From assembly GCA_020631355.1 (NCBI GenBank), contig JAHDHL010000028.1:1-60469 (forward strand): DNA of 60,469 nucleotides, read 5' to 3'. The translations under genes and the position numbers were made by a program. The notes under the pieces were generated by a model. That model worked only from the letters and a program-made list of their open reading frames with translations, was not told the DNA's origin and ran no database searches. Positions 15,778 through 24,455 of this stretch are shown here, piece by piece (position 1 is the stretch's first letter; each line of letters begins with the position of its first letter). The DNA is from Saprospiraceae bacterium. GTDB taxonomy: Bacteria > Bacteroidota > Bacteroidia > Chitinophagales > Saprospiraceae.

Positions 15778-18700
15778 TCAATCATTATGATTGAACGAAT
15801 AATTCATATCATCATCCTCGATGAGTCCCTTTTGTTTCAGATAGTCAATCCAATCATGGGCATGTTCCCTGATATCATCACTATTCGTCAACTCGATACC
15901 GCTATCCGGATAAATGCCATGTAGTAACTGTATGACTCCTTTGGCATAATGTATCCTATTCCTTGATACCGTACTGGAAAAGGGAGATACGATATCGAAT
16001 TCCAATACTTCCCTTACCTGCCTATAATCCAATTCCTTATTGGGTAGGAATACATTCAATCCTGCGAGGTTGAGATATTTGTTGTATATCTCCATCTCGG
16101 TCATACTGTTGACATCCTTTCTGAATTCCTTTCGGATTCTTTCATTATCAAAAAGATAGGATGGTAACCCTAGTCTTTTTTCCAGAAAATGGAAGGCAGA
16201 TTCATCATTGAGTTGTATCAAATCATCCGTTGCATCGAGAATCAGGGATAAATCATTGTATTCTACTTGGGACAATAGGTTTTGTTGGATTTCATAAACC
16301 TGCGTTTCATCACTGATGAAATCCTTGGCCCTACTGATTTTCTCCGCAATGGATAATTCGCCATACTTCATTGTGAATAATCTCTGAAGTATTCTTTTCT
16401 CCTCGAATTCACTAATAAATTCGGAATCATCCAAATAAGATTGTAATGAGGACATGATCTCAGTTTTCTTTTCCTCGGTATTACTTACGAAAGGTATCAA
16501 CCATCCTTGGTCAGCCACCCTGTTGTAGACTTTCCCTTTCTCCATCAAGGATTTTCCGCTCATTGCGTTGAGGAGATACTGATACAATACATCCGGTTTA
16601 TCGGTATTGAACATTTCCAATACATCATCCAGATACTTGTCCTTGATTTCCAACTTGGCAAAGAAAGGAATATAATCCGCATCCAGGAGATGGTCCAGAT
16701 TGAGTTTGCGGACATTATCGGGTCGTCTGATTCGTTGCAGGGCTGCCATACATTTCTTCAGAATCAGTCCATTACAATAATCATGATTAAGGATTCCATT
16801 CAAATCACCTATGGTCAGGGCTTCATTATTCAAGGTCGCATCCACGCTCATATTGAAAAGGATTCCCTTCCATTTCCGGGTATCCTTATGCTGCTTCGAG
16901 AATGCGTACCATTTCCCTGCACTTTCCCTCAGGGGTTGTTCATCCGAATTCGAAAAGGAAAAATCATAAATATTCTCAAGGAGGAGTACTGCAGCATCGG
17001 CTACGGTTCTCTTGTAGTTATCACCCTCGGAAAGGATATCCGTGTTCTTCAAACTTTGCAATAAATACGGGGTATAGGCATCTGAGGAATGCAAGGTAAG
17101 GTACTCTATGAATTTCAGTTTTCTTTCCGCATCGGTATCCGAATTGATTTCCCTAAAAATATCCTTGATATCCTTGGAACTGGGTTCTTCTACCAGATGG
17201 AATTCCCGATTACCGAATTCAAGTGGTTCCTCCATGAACGAGGCTACCGGAATCTTTTGTGTACTTTCTTCCTCATCCTCTGGCAATATGTACGAAATGG
17301 CATCCCTGATATCCTCATCATATTCCTTACGACTGAGTTTTATCAGCTTGGATTCCATCTGTTGCTTGGCCTTTTCCAATTTGGAAAAATACTTATTGGA
17401 TATCCCTCCTACTCCTATACTACTGAAAAGGACTGATTTTTTTAGAAACAATCTCAATTCCAAATCACTCCTCATGATTTTCCTGAGATTCTTAGAATAA
17501 TAGATATCCAATATCCTAGAGATACTAAAATTGAAGTTGATATTCTTGGAATGTACCAATCCCTCGATTTCCAATCCCGTCAGGTCCTCCAATTCCAATT
17601 CCTTGATGATTCTATCCTCAATTGCATATCTCTCCTTAATGGGGATATCACTTTTGAGTTCATCCAATAATGGATGTATTTCCTCCGATAATTCAATGGG
17701 AATCCCCTCCATTTCGCAGAATTCCTGAAGGAGGGTAATATTCTCCAAAAAACCATAACGAAAATCCGGTAATCTTGGATTGGCCCTCCTCAATACGGAC
17801 TGGAATTTGGCATATAGCTTATTGATGATACTCGGAGGATATCTGGATAAATCCTTGAATGATTCCAAGGCAACCATATCATTATCCGAAGTCAGCTTCT
17901 TAAATAATCGGGTAGCTGAAGCCTCATTTTCTTCCTCCAATTTGATATTGATGAATATCCTACGGTCTGCATCGTACTCGTAATTGATATAATTCTTGGA
18001 CCAATAAATGGCCTGATTCATATAGTAGGTCCTATCTTTCCTCTTATCGTTGCCCCCCCTGTAGATTTCGTTCTTATCCGGTGACTGAATGGCTATGGTC
18101 AGATACTGGTCGAACTTGTCCTCCAGTATTTTCCTATCCAATGCACTACTGTTGTAATAAGCAAACAATACTGCTGACAGATAGAATAGGCCCCTTGGAT
18201 TACCCGTTGCCAACATTTCACGAAGTGCATTCTCCCTCAACCAAGGATTCTCAAAATGATTGGCCAACAGATAGGCGTAATAATCAACTGGCTCATCAAA
18301 ATATGACAATCGGATGGATGCTTTTTCTTCGAATCCATAATTCCTGATTCCGCTCAGGGTCCCCAAGGAATCCATAAGAGAGCGATAGTTCCTTGCTAAT
18401 TTCCTTGTGTTATCCTCCTTGAATTTCACATTCGTAAAACGAGCCAGCATCCTTTCCGCATCTTCTTCCTCCACTCTACCCTTTTCCATCTGTTCCAGAA
18501 TTACGTCCAAGACATAAGGGTCATCAAAATAGGTAAGTGCATCACAAACCGTGGAAATGAAGTAATCCGATTTGAAGATTTCGGATTTGATATTCCGTCC
18601 CTCAAGACATCCCAACATGAAATCATAACTTTCGTAGGATTGCAACAATGCGATTTCCTTGAGTTGGTATTTGGTAAAAACTTTCAACTGGGACTCCGAG

Positions 18701-19167
18701 GTAGCATTCAGGACTTCGATATATCGTTTTAGGAGTGATGATTTTTCCTTATCGGATAAGTTTCGTTTTCTGATGACAAGATGCTCCGTCTCAAAATCTT
18801 CGATAGGATTGGTCATGAATACCCTAAGTATCGGGGAATAATGAATTTCTGTTTCATAGGTATTCAGGAAATTCATCATGATTTCCCGATTCACATCCTG
18901 GTTCCATTCGATTTGTTCCTGAGGAAAAAGAGTATGCTTTTGCAGTAGCTGTATGACTTTCTCTTTCTTATCCTTTTCTAGTACATCCATCACACCTGCC
19001 AGCTCCCTGATAGCGCGAGGATTGCCTTTTTCGAGTGCATCTTCCAATTGGATGAGGAGTACATCCAAGGGATTGGCATAATTATCCTGACTCTTCGTCG
19101 GCATGAGTGCGAAGTGTAAGAACAATACAAGTAATAGTATCCATTTATGCGTATAGCTTACCAGCAT
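15778..19167 (-). CDS. Large secreted helical protein of unknown function
   Basis: This 1129-aa protein has a signal peptide (hydrophobic core LLLVLFLHFALMP, likely cut near KSQ). The rest is rich in Leu, Glu, Lys and Asp and appears almost wholly alpha-helical, in the manner of HEAT-like or other helical solenoids. Short recurring units of 30-40 residues seem present but no consensus could be fixed by eye. I see no enzyme motif, no further membrane segment and no T9SS C-terminal domain. It probably stays in the periplasm or is attached to the outer membrane. It is flanked by unrelated genes on the same strand with gaps over 100 bases, so it may be its own transcript. I do not recognise the family. 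Confidence 0.7.
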   Translation of the reverse strand: MLVSYTHKWILLLVLFLHFALMPTKSQDNYANPLDVLLIQLEDALEKGNPRAIRELAGVMDVLEKDKKEKVIQLLQKHTLFPQEQIEWNQDVNREIMMNFLNTYETEIHYSPILRVFMTNPIEDFETEHLVIRKRNLSDKEKSSLLKRYIEVLNATSESQLKVFTKYQLKEIALLQSYESYDFMLGCLEGRNIKSEIFKSDYFISTVCDALTYFDDPYVLDVILEQMEKGRVEEEDAERMLARFTNVKFKEDNTRKLARNYRSLMDSLGTLSGIRNYGFEEKASIRLSYFDEPVDYYAYLLANHFENPWLRENALREMLATGNPRGLFYLSAVLFAYYNSSALDRKILEDKFDQYLTIAIQSPDKNEIYRGGNDKRKDRTYYMNQAIYWSKNYINYEYDADRRIFINIKLEEENEASATRLFKKLTSDNDMVALESFKDLSRYPPSIINKLYAKFQSVLRRANPRLPDFRYGFLENITLLQEFCEMEGIPIELSEEIHPLLDELKSDIPIKERYAIEDRIIKELELEDLTGLEIEGLVHSKNINFNFSISRILDIYYSKNLRKIMRSDLELRLFLKKSVLFSSIGVGGISNKYFSKLEKAKQQMESKLIKLSRKEYDEDIRDAISYILPEDEEESTQKIPVASFMEEPLEFGNREFHLVEEPSSKDIKDIFREINSDTDAERKLKFIEYLTLHSSDAYTPYLLQSLKNTDILSEGDNYKRTVADAAVLLLENIYDFSFSNSDEQPLRESAGKWYAFSKQHKDTRKWKGILFNMSVDATLNNEALTIGDLNGILNHDYCNGLILKKCMAALQRIRRPDNVRKLNLDHLLDADYIPFFAKLEIKDKYLDDVLEMFNTDKPDVLYQYLLNAMSGKSLMEKGKVYNRVADQGWLIPFVSNTEEKKTEIMSSLQSYLDDSEFISEFEEKRILQRLFTMKYGELSIAEKISRAKDFISDETQVYEIQQNLLSQVEYNDLSLILDATDDLIQLNDESAFHFLEKRLGLPSYLFDNERIRKEFRKDVNSMTEMEIYNKYLNLAGLNVFLPNKELDYRQVREVLEFDIVSPFSSTVSRNRIHYAKGVIQLLHGIYPDSGIELTNSDDIREHAHDWIDYLKQKGLIEDDDMNYSFNHND

Positions 19168-19299
19168 AGATGGGATTAGAATTTTAGGTCATCCTATCTG
19201 GATACCGCAGCCAAATTCGGTATCGGAAAGGAAAACCACTAGTTTTCAATGTTCACAGTTGATTGTTTATCATGTCTTGATTCGGTAAAGGCGACTTTT

Positions 19300-20130
19300 T
19301 TATCTCCTTTGGTTTTGTTCCCTATATTCTTTCAAATATTTCTTAGCCAGTTGTTTGACTTGTGAGGAAAATTCCATTTTCATGATCCAATTAAAATAAT
19401 TGTTATCCTTAGCCAATGTTTCCCCTACTGGCGCATTATTATACTTACCGAATGCGAAAACCGGAATTCCGTCTGCATTCAGTTTCATTTTCTGAGTCGG
19501 TTCTAGGAATCTGAGGTCATTCACGAAATCATGGATGGCTTTCATATCATTCCTAATGGGCTCCGGTGTCACATTTCCATCCTCATCCACAAGGTTGACG
19601 CCCTTGTATCGTTTGAGTTGGCCCTTGAGTACATCCACTGTAGCCCTTACATCTGCGAGGGCATCGTGAGCATCCACCAATTCCTTATCACAATAGAACT
19701 TCAAAGCGGCCCTCAATGTTCTGGGTTCCATCTTGTAGAAAATCCTTTGTACATCGATGAGCTTCCTATTACTAATATCTAATTCCATGCCTACTCTTGC
19801 GAATTCCTCCATAAGCATCGGAACGTCATAGCGATTAGAGTTATATCCACCCAAATCAGCATTCCCGATAAAATCGTACAACTTATCAGCAACTTGTGCA
19901 AAGGTAGGTTTATTGGCCACCATCTTGGGTGTGATTCCATGTACTTCCACGGCCTCTTGGGAGATAGGTACTCCCGGATTAATCATCATTTCCAATTCCG
20001 TGGGTTCCCCGCCCTTTTTAGGGTATTTGATAAGGGCAATCTGTACGATTCTGTCCTTTATGACACTCAGGCCTGTTGCCTCTATATCAAAAAATACGAT
20101 GTCTCTATCTAAGTTGAAATCCATTATCAC
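19300..20130 (-). CDS. DnaQ-type 3'-5' exonuclease with ExoX-like C-terminus
   Basis: This 276-aa protein has the three exonuclease motifs of the DEDD family: ExoI FDIEATGL (Asp15, Glu17), ExoII GYNSNRYDVPML, and ExoIII HDALADVRAT with the DEDDh-type histidine. Residues of about 220-270 form a small extra domain with FAFGKYNNAPVGETL and YFNWIMKM, which resembles the exodeoxyribonuclease-X-like C-terminal (DUF3820-like) domain. It may proofread or degrade DNA or RNA ends, and is not tied to a polymerase gene here. The start could be either of the first two Met codons. A TATATTTG -7 box lies 60 bases upstream. Confidence 0.9.
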   Translation of the reverse strand: MIMDFNLDRDIVFFDIEATGLSVIKDRIVQIALIKYPKKGGEPTELEMMINPGVPISQEAVEVHGITPKMVANKPTFAQVADKLYDFIGNADLGGYNSNRYDVPMLMEEFARVGMELDISNRKLIDVQRIFYKMEPRTLRAALKFYCDKELVDAHDALADVRATVDVLKGQLKRYKGVNLVDEDGNVTPEPIRNDMKAIHDFVNDLRFLEPTQKMKLNADGIPVFAFGKYNNAPVGETLAKDNNYFNWIMKMEFSSQVKQLAKKYLKEYREQNQRR

Positions 20131-20189
20131 TTTTTATGGTGGTTTTCCTATATTTATTACTGATAATTCTTTCAGAATCTAGGAAAGTC

Positions 20190-20197
20190 CAAATATA
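20190..20197 (-). promoter_or_regulatory. -7 box TATATTTG for the DnaQ-like gene
   Basis: The minus strand reads TATATTTG, matching TAnnTTTG, 60 bases before the exonuclease start codon. Confidence 0.55.
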
Positions 20198-20223
20198 TCA
20201 AAATAAGCCTGTAAAACTTAGCG

Positions 20224-20245
20224 TTTAAGGCGCAATAGCCTTAAA
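20224..20245. repeat. Inverted repeat TTTAAGGC-GCAATA-GCCTTAAA
   Basis: Two perfect 8-base arms flank a 6-base loop. It lies just upstream of the exonuclease -7 box, so it may be an operator. There is no T-run, so it is unlikely to be a terminator. Confidence 0.4.
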
Positions 20246-20355
20246 AGCAAGAGGTATATGTGTGACCAATGGGCCGAATATGGTCTTTAACACCATTTAT
20301 ATGATACTTTTTGCAAATAAGTAAGATAGCGAATCACCAATATCAGGTAGCTGCT

Positions 20356-20363
20356 TATATTTG
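20356..20363 (+). promoter_or_regulatory. -7 box TATATTTG for the coiled-coil operon
   Basis: TATATTTG followed by CAG matches TAnnTTTG. It lies 131 bases before the start of the membrane coiled-coil gene and would drive the three-gene unit. Confidence 0.55.
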
Positions 20364-20494
20364 CAGAATGTTTAATACATCCAATTTATTGATATGTATA
20401 ATTGTGATGTAAACGAATAGACAACCCTGATTCAGCAAGTATTTGTTTGGAGAGTGATTTATTAAGTATATACAATTAAAAAACCAGTTAATTA

Positions 20495-21502
20495 ATGGCA
20501 GCAACAGTCGATAGTCAAAGGAAGTTACTCATTGCGGCAGGAATCATCATAGCGATTCTGATGGGCATTATAGCGATGCTCCTTTTCAATAAGTTCGGCA
20601 ATGAGAAAGTGATTGATACACAGAAGAAGGAATTAAACGAAGCCGCTCGTCTTCAGAAAGAACTTGAGGAGGAATATGATAATGCGATTGCGGAATTGGA
20701 TGAGGCGTTGAACGAGAATGAGGATTTGCGTTCCATCATTGAGGAACAAAAGGCAGAACTGACCAAACAGAAGTCGAAGATTTCCAGAATGATTAGTTCA
20801 GGAAATACAAGCAAGAAAGCATTGAATGCTGCCCAATCCGAAATTGACCAATTGAAAGCCCAACAACAGGCATTCCTGACCAAGATAGATGAATTGGAAG
20901 AACAGAATTCACTACTAACCAATGAAATCGTTCAGGTTAAGGAAGAAAAGAAAATGGTCGAGGAAGAAGTCGTCAGGGTGAATGAGGAGAAGACACGCAT
21001 TACAAAAGAGAAGGATTCTGTTATTAGCAATGTGACCTCTGCCAAGAATGAATTGGAAAAAGAAAAGAACTACCTAGAAAACAAGGTGGATATCGGTTCT
21101 GTAGTCAAGACCAATAATATCGAAGTTGTAGGCTACAAACTGAAATCAGGTGGAAAGTTGGTCAAGAAGCGATATGCCAAGAATGTGGATGTCTTGAAGA
21201 TATGTTATTCCACGACTGAAAACAGGGTCACTGATCCGGGTATGGAGCAGTTTGTTGTTAGGGTGATGACTCCACTGGGTGCTACGATGTATGTGGAATC
21301 CCTAGGTTCGGGTAATTTCATCAATAAGGATAGCAGTGAGGAAATGCGCTTCACCAAGGCACAGGATGTACCTTATGACAACAAGGTTTCCAACGAGTGT
21401 ATGAACTGGAAGCCGGATACTCCTTTCGCCAAAGGAACATATACGATTGAAATCTACAATAAGGGATATCTATCCGGTACTTCAACCGTCCGTTTGAAAT
21501 AG
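20495..21502 (+). CDS. Membrane-anchored coiled-coil protein
   Basis: This 335-aa protein has a short cytoplasmic N-terminus, one membrane helix (about residues 11-31) and then a long coiled coil (about 35-195) rich in Glu, Lys, Gln and Asn heptads. The last 130 residues form a beta-rich globular domain with NIEVVGYKLKSGG, VLKICYSTTENR and a Trp/Gly-rich end TYTIEIYNKGYLSGTS. The likely topology puts the coiled coil and the globular domain in the periplasm. I do not recognise the family. Its stop codon is directly followed by the ATG of the DUF1801 gene, so the two are surely cotranscribed. Confidence 0.75.
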   Translation: MAATVDSQRKLLIAAGIIIAILMGIIAMLLFNKFGNEKVIDTQKKELNEAARLQKELEEEYDNAIAELDEALNENEDLRSIIEEQKAELTKQKSKISRMISSGNTSKKALNAAQSEIDQLKAQQQAFLTKIDELEEQNSLLTNEIVQVKEEKKMVEEEVVRVNEEKTRITKEKDSVISNVTSAKNELEKEKNYLENKVDIGSVVKTNNIEVVGYKLKSGGKLVKKRYAKNVDVLKICYSTTENRVTDPGMEQFVVRVMTPLGATMYVESLGSGNFINKDSSEEMRFTKAQDVPYDNKVSNECMNWKPDTPFAKGTYTIEIYNKGYLSGTSTVRLK

Positions 21503-21850
21503 ATGAATCCCGTAGAGGATTACATACTGGATTATCCAAAAGAAGATATAAGGCAGCTGATGCAATTGACGCATCAGCTGCTTTTGGATTCCATACCACA
21601 GATACAATGCGATATCAAGTGGAAAATTCCATTTTATACCTATAAAAAACCATTCTGTTTCTTGAATCCGAAAACCAAGTACCTTATTTTGGGTTTAATG
21701 AATGGTCAGTTATTATCTGATTCCCACCAGCTGTTGGAAGGGGAACAAAAAATACTGAGACATTACATCATCAGGACTGTGGAGGATATTTACAGGGAAG
21801 AATTCCTGGAATTACTCATGGAAGCGGTCATGCTTAATGAATCATCATGA
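21503..21850 (+). CDS. DUF1801 (YdhG-like) protein
   Basis: This 115-aa soluble protein has the DUF1801 pattern: an N-terminal helical LMQLTHQLLLDSIP, the strand motif IKWKIPFYTYKKPFCFLNP, and LILGLMNGQLL. Function is unknown, although the fold is related to proteins bound to iron-sulfur frataxin-like folds. It starts at the base after the previous stop and overlaps the next gene by four bases (ATGA), so translation is probably coupled in both directions. Confidence 0.82.
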   Translation: MNPVEDYILDYPKEDIRQLMQLTHQLLLDSIPQIQCDIKWKIPFYTYKKPFCFLNPKTKYLILGLMNGQLLSDSHQLLEGEQKILRHYIIRTVEDIYREEFLELLMEAVMLNESS

Positions 21851-22302
21851 GTAAGAAAGAACAAGAGGATAAGAAGGAATTCATCAACCCGATAGATAAG
21901 GACAAGGTCGCAGAAAACCCTGCTTTCCTACCCTATGCACATACCGTAGGTGGAGCGCTCATCAAACCCATTGACAAGGGGCGTGTGAAAGGTCTGGCGG
22001 TATCTTCCATGTACGAACAGACAGAAATGCAAATGGACCAGATTCGGAAACAGGTAGAATTATTGGTTCAGCAAGCTGAAACGATTCGGAAAAGGGTTGA
22101 AATTTCAGAAAAAATCTATCTGGCCGAAATGAATATCAAACCTCTTATTGGTCATACCTATCATTTGTACCTGAAGAAAAATGGTACGAATGTCCTATCC
22201 ATGATTGGTCCGAATGAATGGGGGAAATCATGCCCTTATACCTTTGAGGCTACTGTCAAACTATTGAGTGACCATACTTGGGAAGTTGCCAGTGATGAAT
22301 AA
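21847..22302 (+). CDS. DUF2452 protein
   Basis: This 151-aa soluble protein matches DUF2452: NPIDKDKVAENPAFLPYAH, TVGGALIKPIDKGRVKG, a helical MYEQTEMQMDQI segment and VEISEKIYLAEMNIKP. The last part, HTYHLYLKKNG and LSMIGPNEWG, is beta-rich. The family is confined mainly to Bacteroidota and has no known function. It overlaps DUF1801 by four bases and ends 3 bases from the convergent glycosyltransferase gene. Confidence 0.87.
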   Translation: MSKKEQEDKKEFINPIDKDKVAENPAFLPYAHTVGGALIKPIDKGRVKGLAVSSMYEQTEMQMDQIRKQVELLVQQAETIRKRVEISEKIYLAEMNIKPLIGHTYHLYLKKNGTNVLSMIGPNEWGKSCPYTFEATVKLLSDHTWEVASDE

Positions 22303-22305
22303 GGA

Positions 22306-23244
22306 TTACTTCTTCCTTTCAATCAGTAAATAATACAAAAGGAAAGGAAAAGTCATTGAGATGAATATCGTGCAAAAAAGATAATGGGGTATTTCCAAGA
22401 TACCGTATCGGAACAAGTCCTTGGGTTTCAGCAATCGGATGGATTTGATTCTTGTCAACATAAAACGGTAACACAGAATACTCAGGTAATCCCATCCTAT
22501 TCCATTCCAAATGGACCATTTCACCAAATCCCTATAAACCAAGGGTCTATAATAAATAGCCTTATCCTTATTGGTGTGTCTATTGGCTGAATGAAGTCTC
22601 CTGATGGCCACATGCTCATCAATGGAATCCGGATATAATTTGCAAGCAATCATCAGCTTGACCCAAAGATTGGTATCCTGCGCCAAACTCAAATTCGTAT
22701 TGAAACCTCCTACCTTGAGGAATGCAGATTTTTTGAGTGTAATGGCATCCGTAGAAAAATAGCCCTTATTCCCGATGGGAGCCAGATTCCAAAATAACTG
22801 AACCGGAGCCAATAAGGTATCGACTGTCGTAATGACTTCTTCCTTGTACTTATCCCTTACCTCATCCTCACATACAGACCCCGTAGAACCATATGTTCCA
22901 TCAGCATCGGAATATTGACCGAATACACGGGCTGATTGTTTGAATCGATTGGGCAGGTAATAATCATCTGCATCTAGAAATGCGATATAATCGAATTTTG
23001 ACTTGGAAACACCTAGGTTCCTTGAAGCTCCGGCACCATGGTTTTTCTTATCAGGATGATCATGGATGCTGAGTTGTGGCAATTCCTTAGATAATCTTTC
23101 GCAAATGGCCCTGGCGCCGTCAGGATAGCAGTCATCCACTACGATGACCTCCCCTACCTCATCCAATTGGCAAGCAGACCGAATCGCTTGTTCGATGTAG
23201 TGCTCGGCATTGTACATGGGTATGATGACGGATACTCGGAACAT
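22306..23244 (-). CDS. Family 2 glycosyltransferase
   Basis: This 312-aa enzyme has a GT-A fold with N-terminal VSVIIPMYNAEHYIEQAI, nucleotide-binding VIVVDDCYPDG, HGAGASRNLGV and the metal-binding FLDADDYYLP. Further on, GGFNTNLSLAQDTNLWVKL is the usual acceptor-side motif with the likely catalytic acid. The C-terminal 35 residues are hydrophobic (LFCTIFISMTFPFLLYYL) and probably attach it to the inner membrane. It follows the methyltransferase-like gene by 9 bases and is convergent with DUF2452. Sugar donor and acceptor are unknown. It likely adds a sugar to a surface glycan. Confidence 0.9.
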   Translation of the reverse strand: MFRVSVIIPMYNAEHYIEQAIRSACQLDEVGEVIVVDDCYPDGARAICERLSKELPQLSIHDHPDKKNHGAGASRNLGVSKSKFDYIAFLDADDYYLPNRFKQSARVFGQYSDADGTYGSTGSVCEDEVRDKYKEEVITTVDTLLAPVQLFWNLAPIGNKGYFSTDAITLKKSAFLKVGGFNTNLSLAQDTNLWVKLMIACKLYPDSIDEHVAIRRLHSANRHTNKDKAIYYRPLVYRDLVKWSIWNGIGWDYLSILCYRFMLTRIKSIRLLKPKDLFRYGILEIPHYLFCTIFISMTFPFLLYYLLIERKK

Positions 23245-23253
23245 GTAAATCTA

Positions 23254-24096
23254 CTAGGATTTGGTAAACTCAAGAACAAAGGCTCCTTTCTCAAGATGAT
23301 CCAGATAATTAACGGAAATATTCTCCTTTTGCGCCCATTCCTTAACGATTTGCTGTTCGAATTCTCTCCTGCCATCATCCAGAATGATGATACATCCCTC
23401 TTTCAATTTATCCTTGAGTAAGGGAAGTGCAGGATATCTGGCCAAATCATTCACAAAATGAGGCGGACCATCAATAATGAGCATATCAATCTGATCCAAG
23501 TCCTCAATCATTGACATATCATACCACTTATACTCCTTATTATCCAAGGAATAGGACTTAAGTGGAGCATGTATGATGGTGGAATTGGGTTGTGATATTC
23601 TGGAACGGGTCAAGCCAGCGTATTTCTCCTCGTGGTCCAATGCATAGTGCTTGGATTCAGGAGAATACTTGGTTATCCATTCTGAGATGACTATACTGGA
23701 TACCCCCGAACTCGCCTCCACAATCAATTTGGGTTGGTGCTTCATCAGATGAAAAAGAAGCGATTTGATGAAGTCAGGAGACCCTGCAAAACCTCTCATG
23801 GGAGGCAATGGTATCTTAGGTTCAATTAACTGATGTATGGAGAATAGGGATTCCATTTGATGATAATCGTACCGTTGTCCATATACCCTTTTGTACAGCA
23901 TCTGCACACATTTGTAGATAACGATACAATTGAATGAAAATAAAACCACGGCTAGGAAAAATGCCAGCATCTTATACCAAAACAGGCCTATCAGAAAGAT
24001 GGATAATAACAATAGGAAATTGATGGCGATAAAGATTTTGGAAAAACTCTGTTCGTAATAGAATTTATCCATCGAATTATAATTCCTCATTTTCAT
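23254..24096 (-). CDS. Membrane-anchored methyltransferase-like protein
   Basis: This 280-aa protein has two membrane helices at about residues 20-62, followed by a class I methyltransferase-like fold. The motif I equivalent reads LIVEASSGVSSIV, then ALDHEEKYA marks the acidic ribose-binding loop, and MLIIDGPPHF plus GCIIILDDG fit motifs of the methyltransferase-24 group. The first Met, third Met and eighth-codon Met are all possible starts. It lies 9 bases before the glycosyltransferase gene, which suggests one operon for glycan synthesis. The substrate is not known. A TATATTTG -7 box lies 112 bases upstream. Confidence 0.78.
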   Translation of the reverse strand: MKMRNYNSMDKFYYEQSFSKIFIAINFLLLLSIFLIGLFWYKMLAFFLAVVLFSFNCIVIYKCVQMLYKRVYGQRYDYHQMESLFSIHQLIEPKIPLPPMRGFAGSPDFIKSLLFHLMKHQPKLIVEASSGVSSIVISEWITKYSPESKHYALDHEEKYAGLTRSRISQPNSTIIHAPLKSYSLDNKEYKWYDMSMIEDLDQIDMLIIDGPPHFVNDLARYPALPLLKDKLKEGCIIILDDGRREFEQQIVKEWAQKENISVNYLDHLEKGAFVLEFTKS

Positions 24097-24455
24097 ATTC
24101 CCGATATGGCTTTAATTATTCCTATATCCATCATATACCTATGCATGAGAAGATGTATTTGTTGGAAGTAGTTTATCAGTGGTTCCTTCTTTCTCACAAT
24201 GATGATTCAAATATAATAGTATTTGGAAATTTAATGCCAAATGTTCAAAACTAATCAGAGTGGTGTAATTTATGTGTCCATTCTTAATGATTATATAATA
24301 AGTTCCTTAGGATTAAAAGATAAGATATAGCATATTCGTTTATTCGGGAAAATATTAATTTCACAGACTTTTGAATCCAAAATGGGGATGTACCTGTTAC
24401 AGGTTGATATTTCCTTTCCCATTCATTCGTACAACTCCTAATTATTCACATTTTT
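24097..24455. other. Divergent intergenic region before the flippase gene
   Basis: These 359 bases are AT-rich and carry the -7 box for the minus-strand pair. No clear promoter for the plus-strand flippase and no gene or RNA was seen; a weak GACTTTTG near 24367 is one mismatch from consensus. Confidence 0.55.
24208..24215 (-). promoter_or_regulatory. -7 box TATATTTG for the methyltransferase-GT2 operon
   Basis: The minus strand reads TATATTTG, matching TAnnTTTG, 112 bases before the methyltransferase-like start. Confidence 0.45.

Larger units (their letters stand above)
20131..20494. other. Divergent intergenic region, exonuclease / coiled-coil gene
   Basis: These 364 bases hold a -7 box on each strand (minus 20190-20197, plus 20356-20363) and a perfect 8-base inverted repeat at 20224-20245. 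No coding frame of interest was seen. Confidence 0.65.

Noticed and set aside
24364-24371. GACTTTTG as promoter of the flippase gene
   Set aside because: The first base does not match the consensus; evidence is too weak to list as a site.
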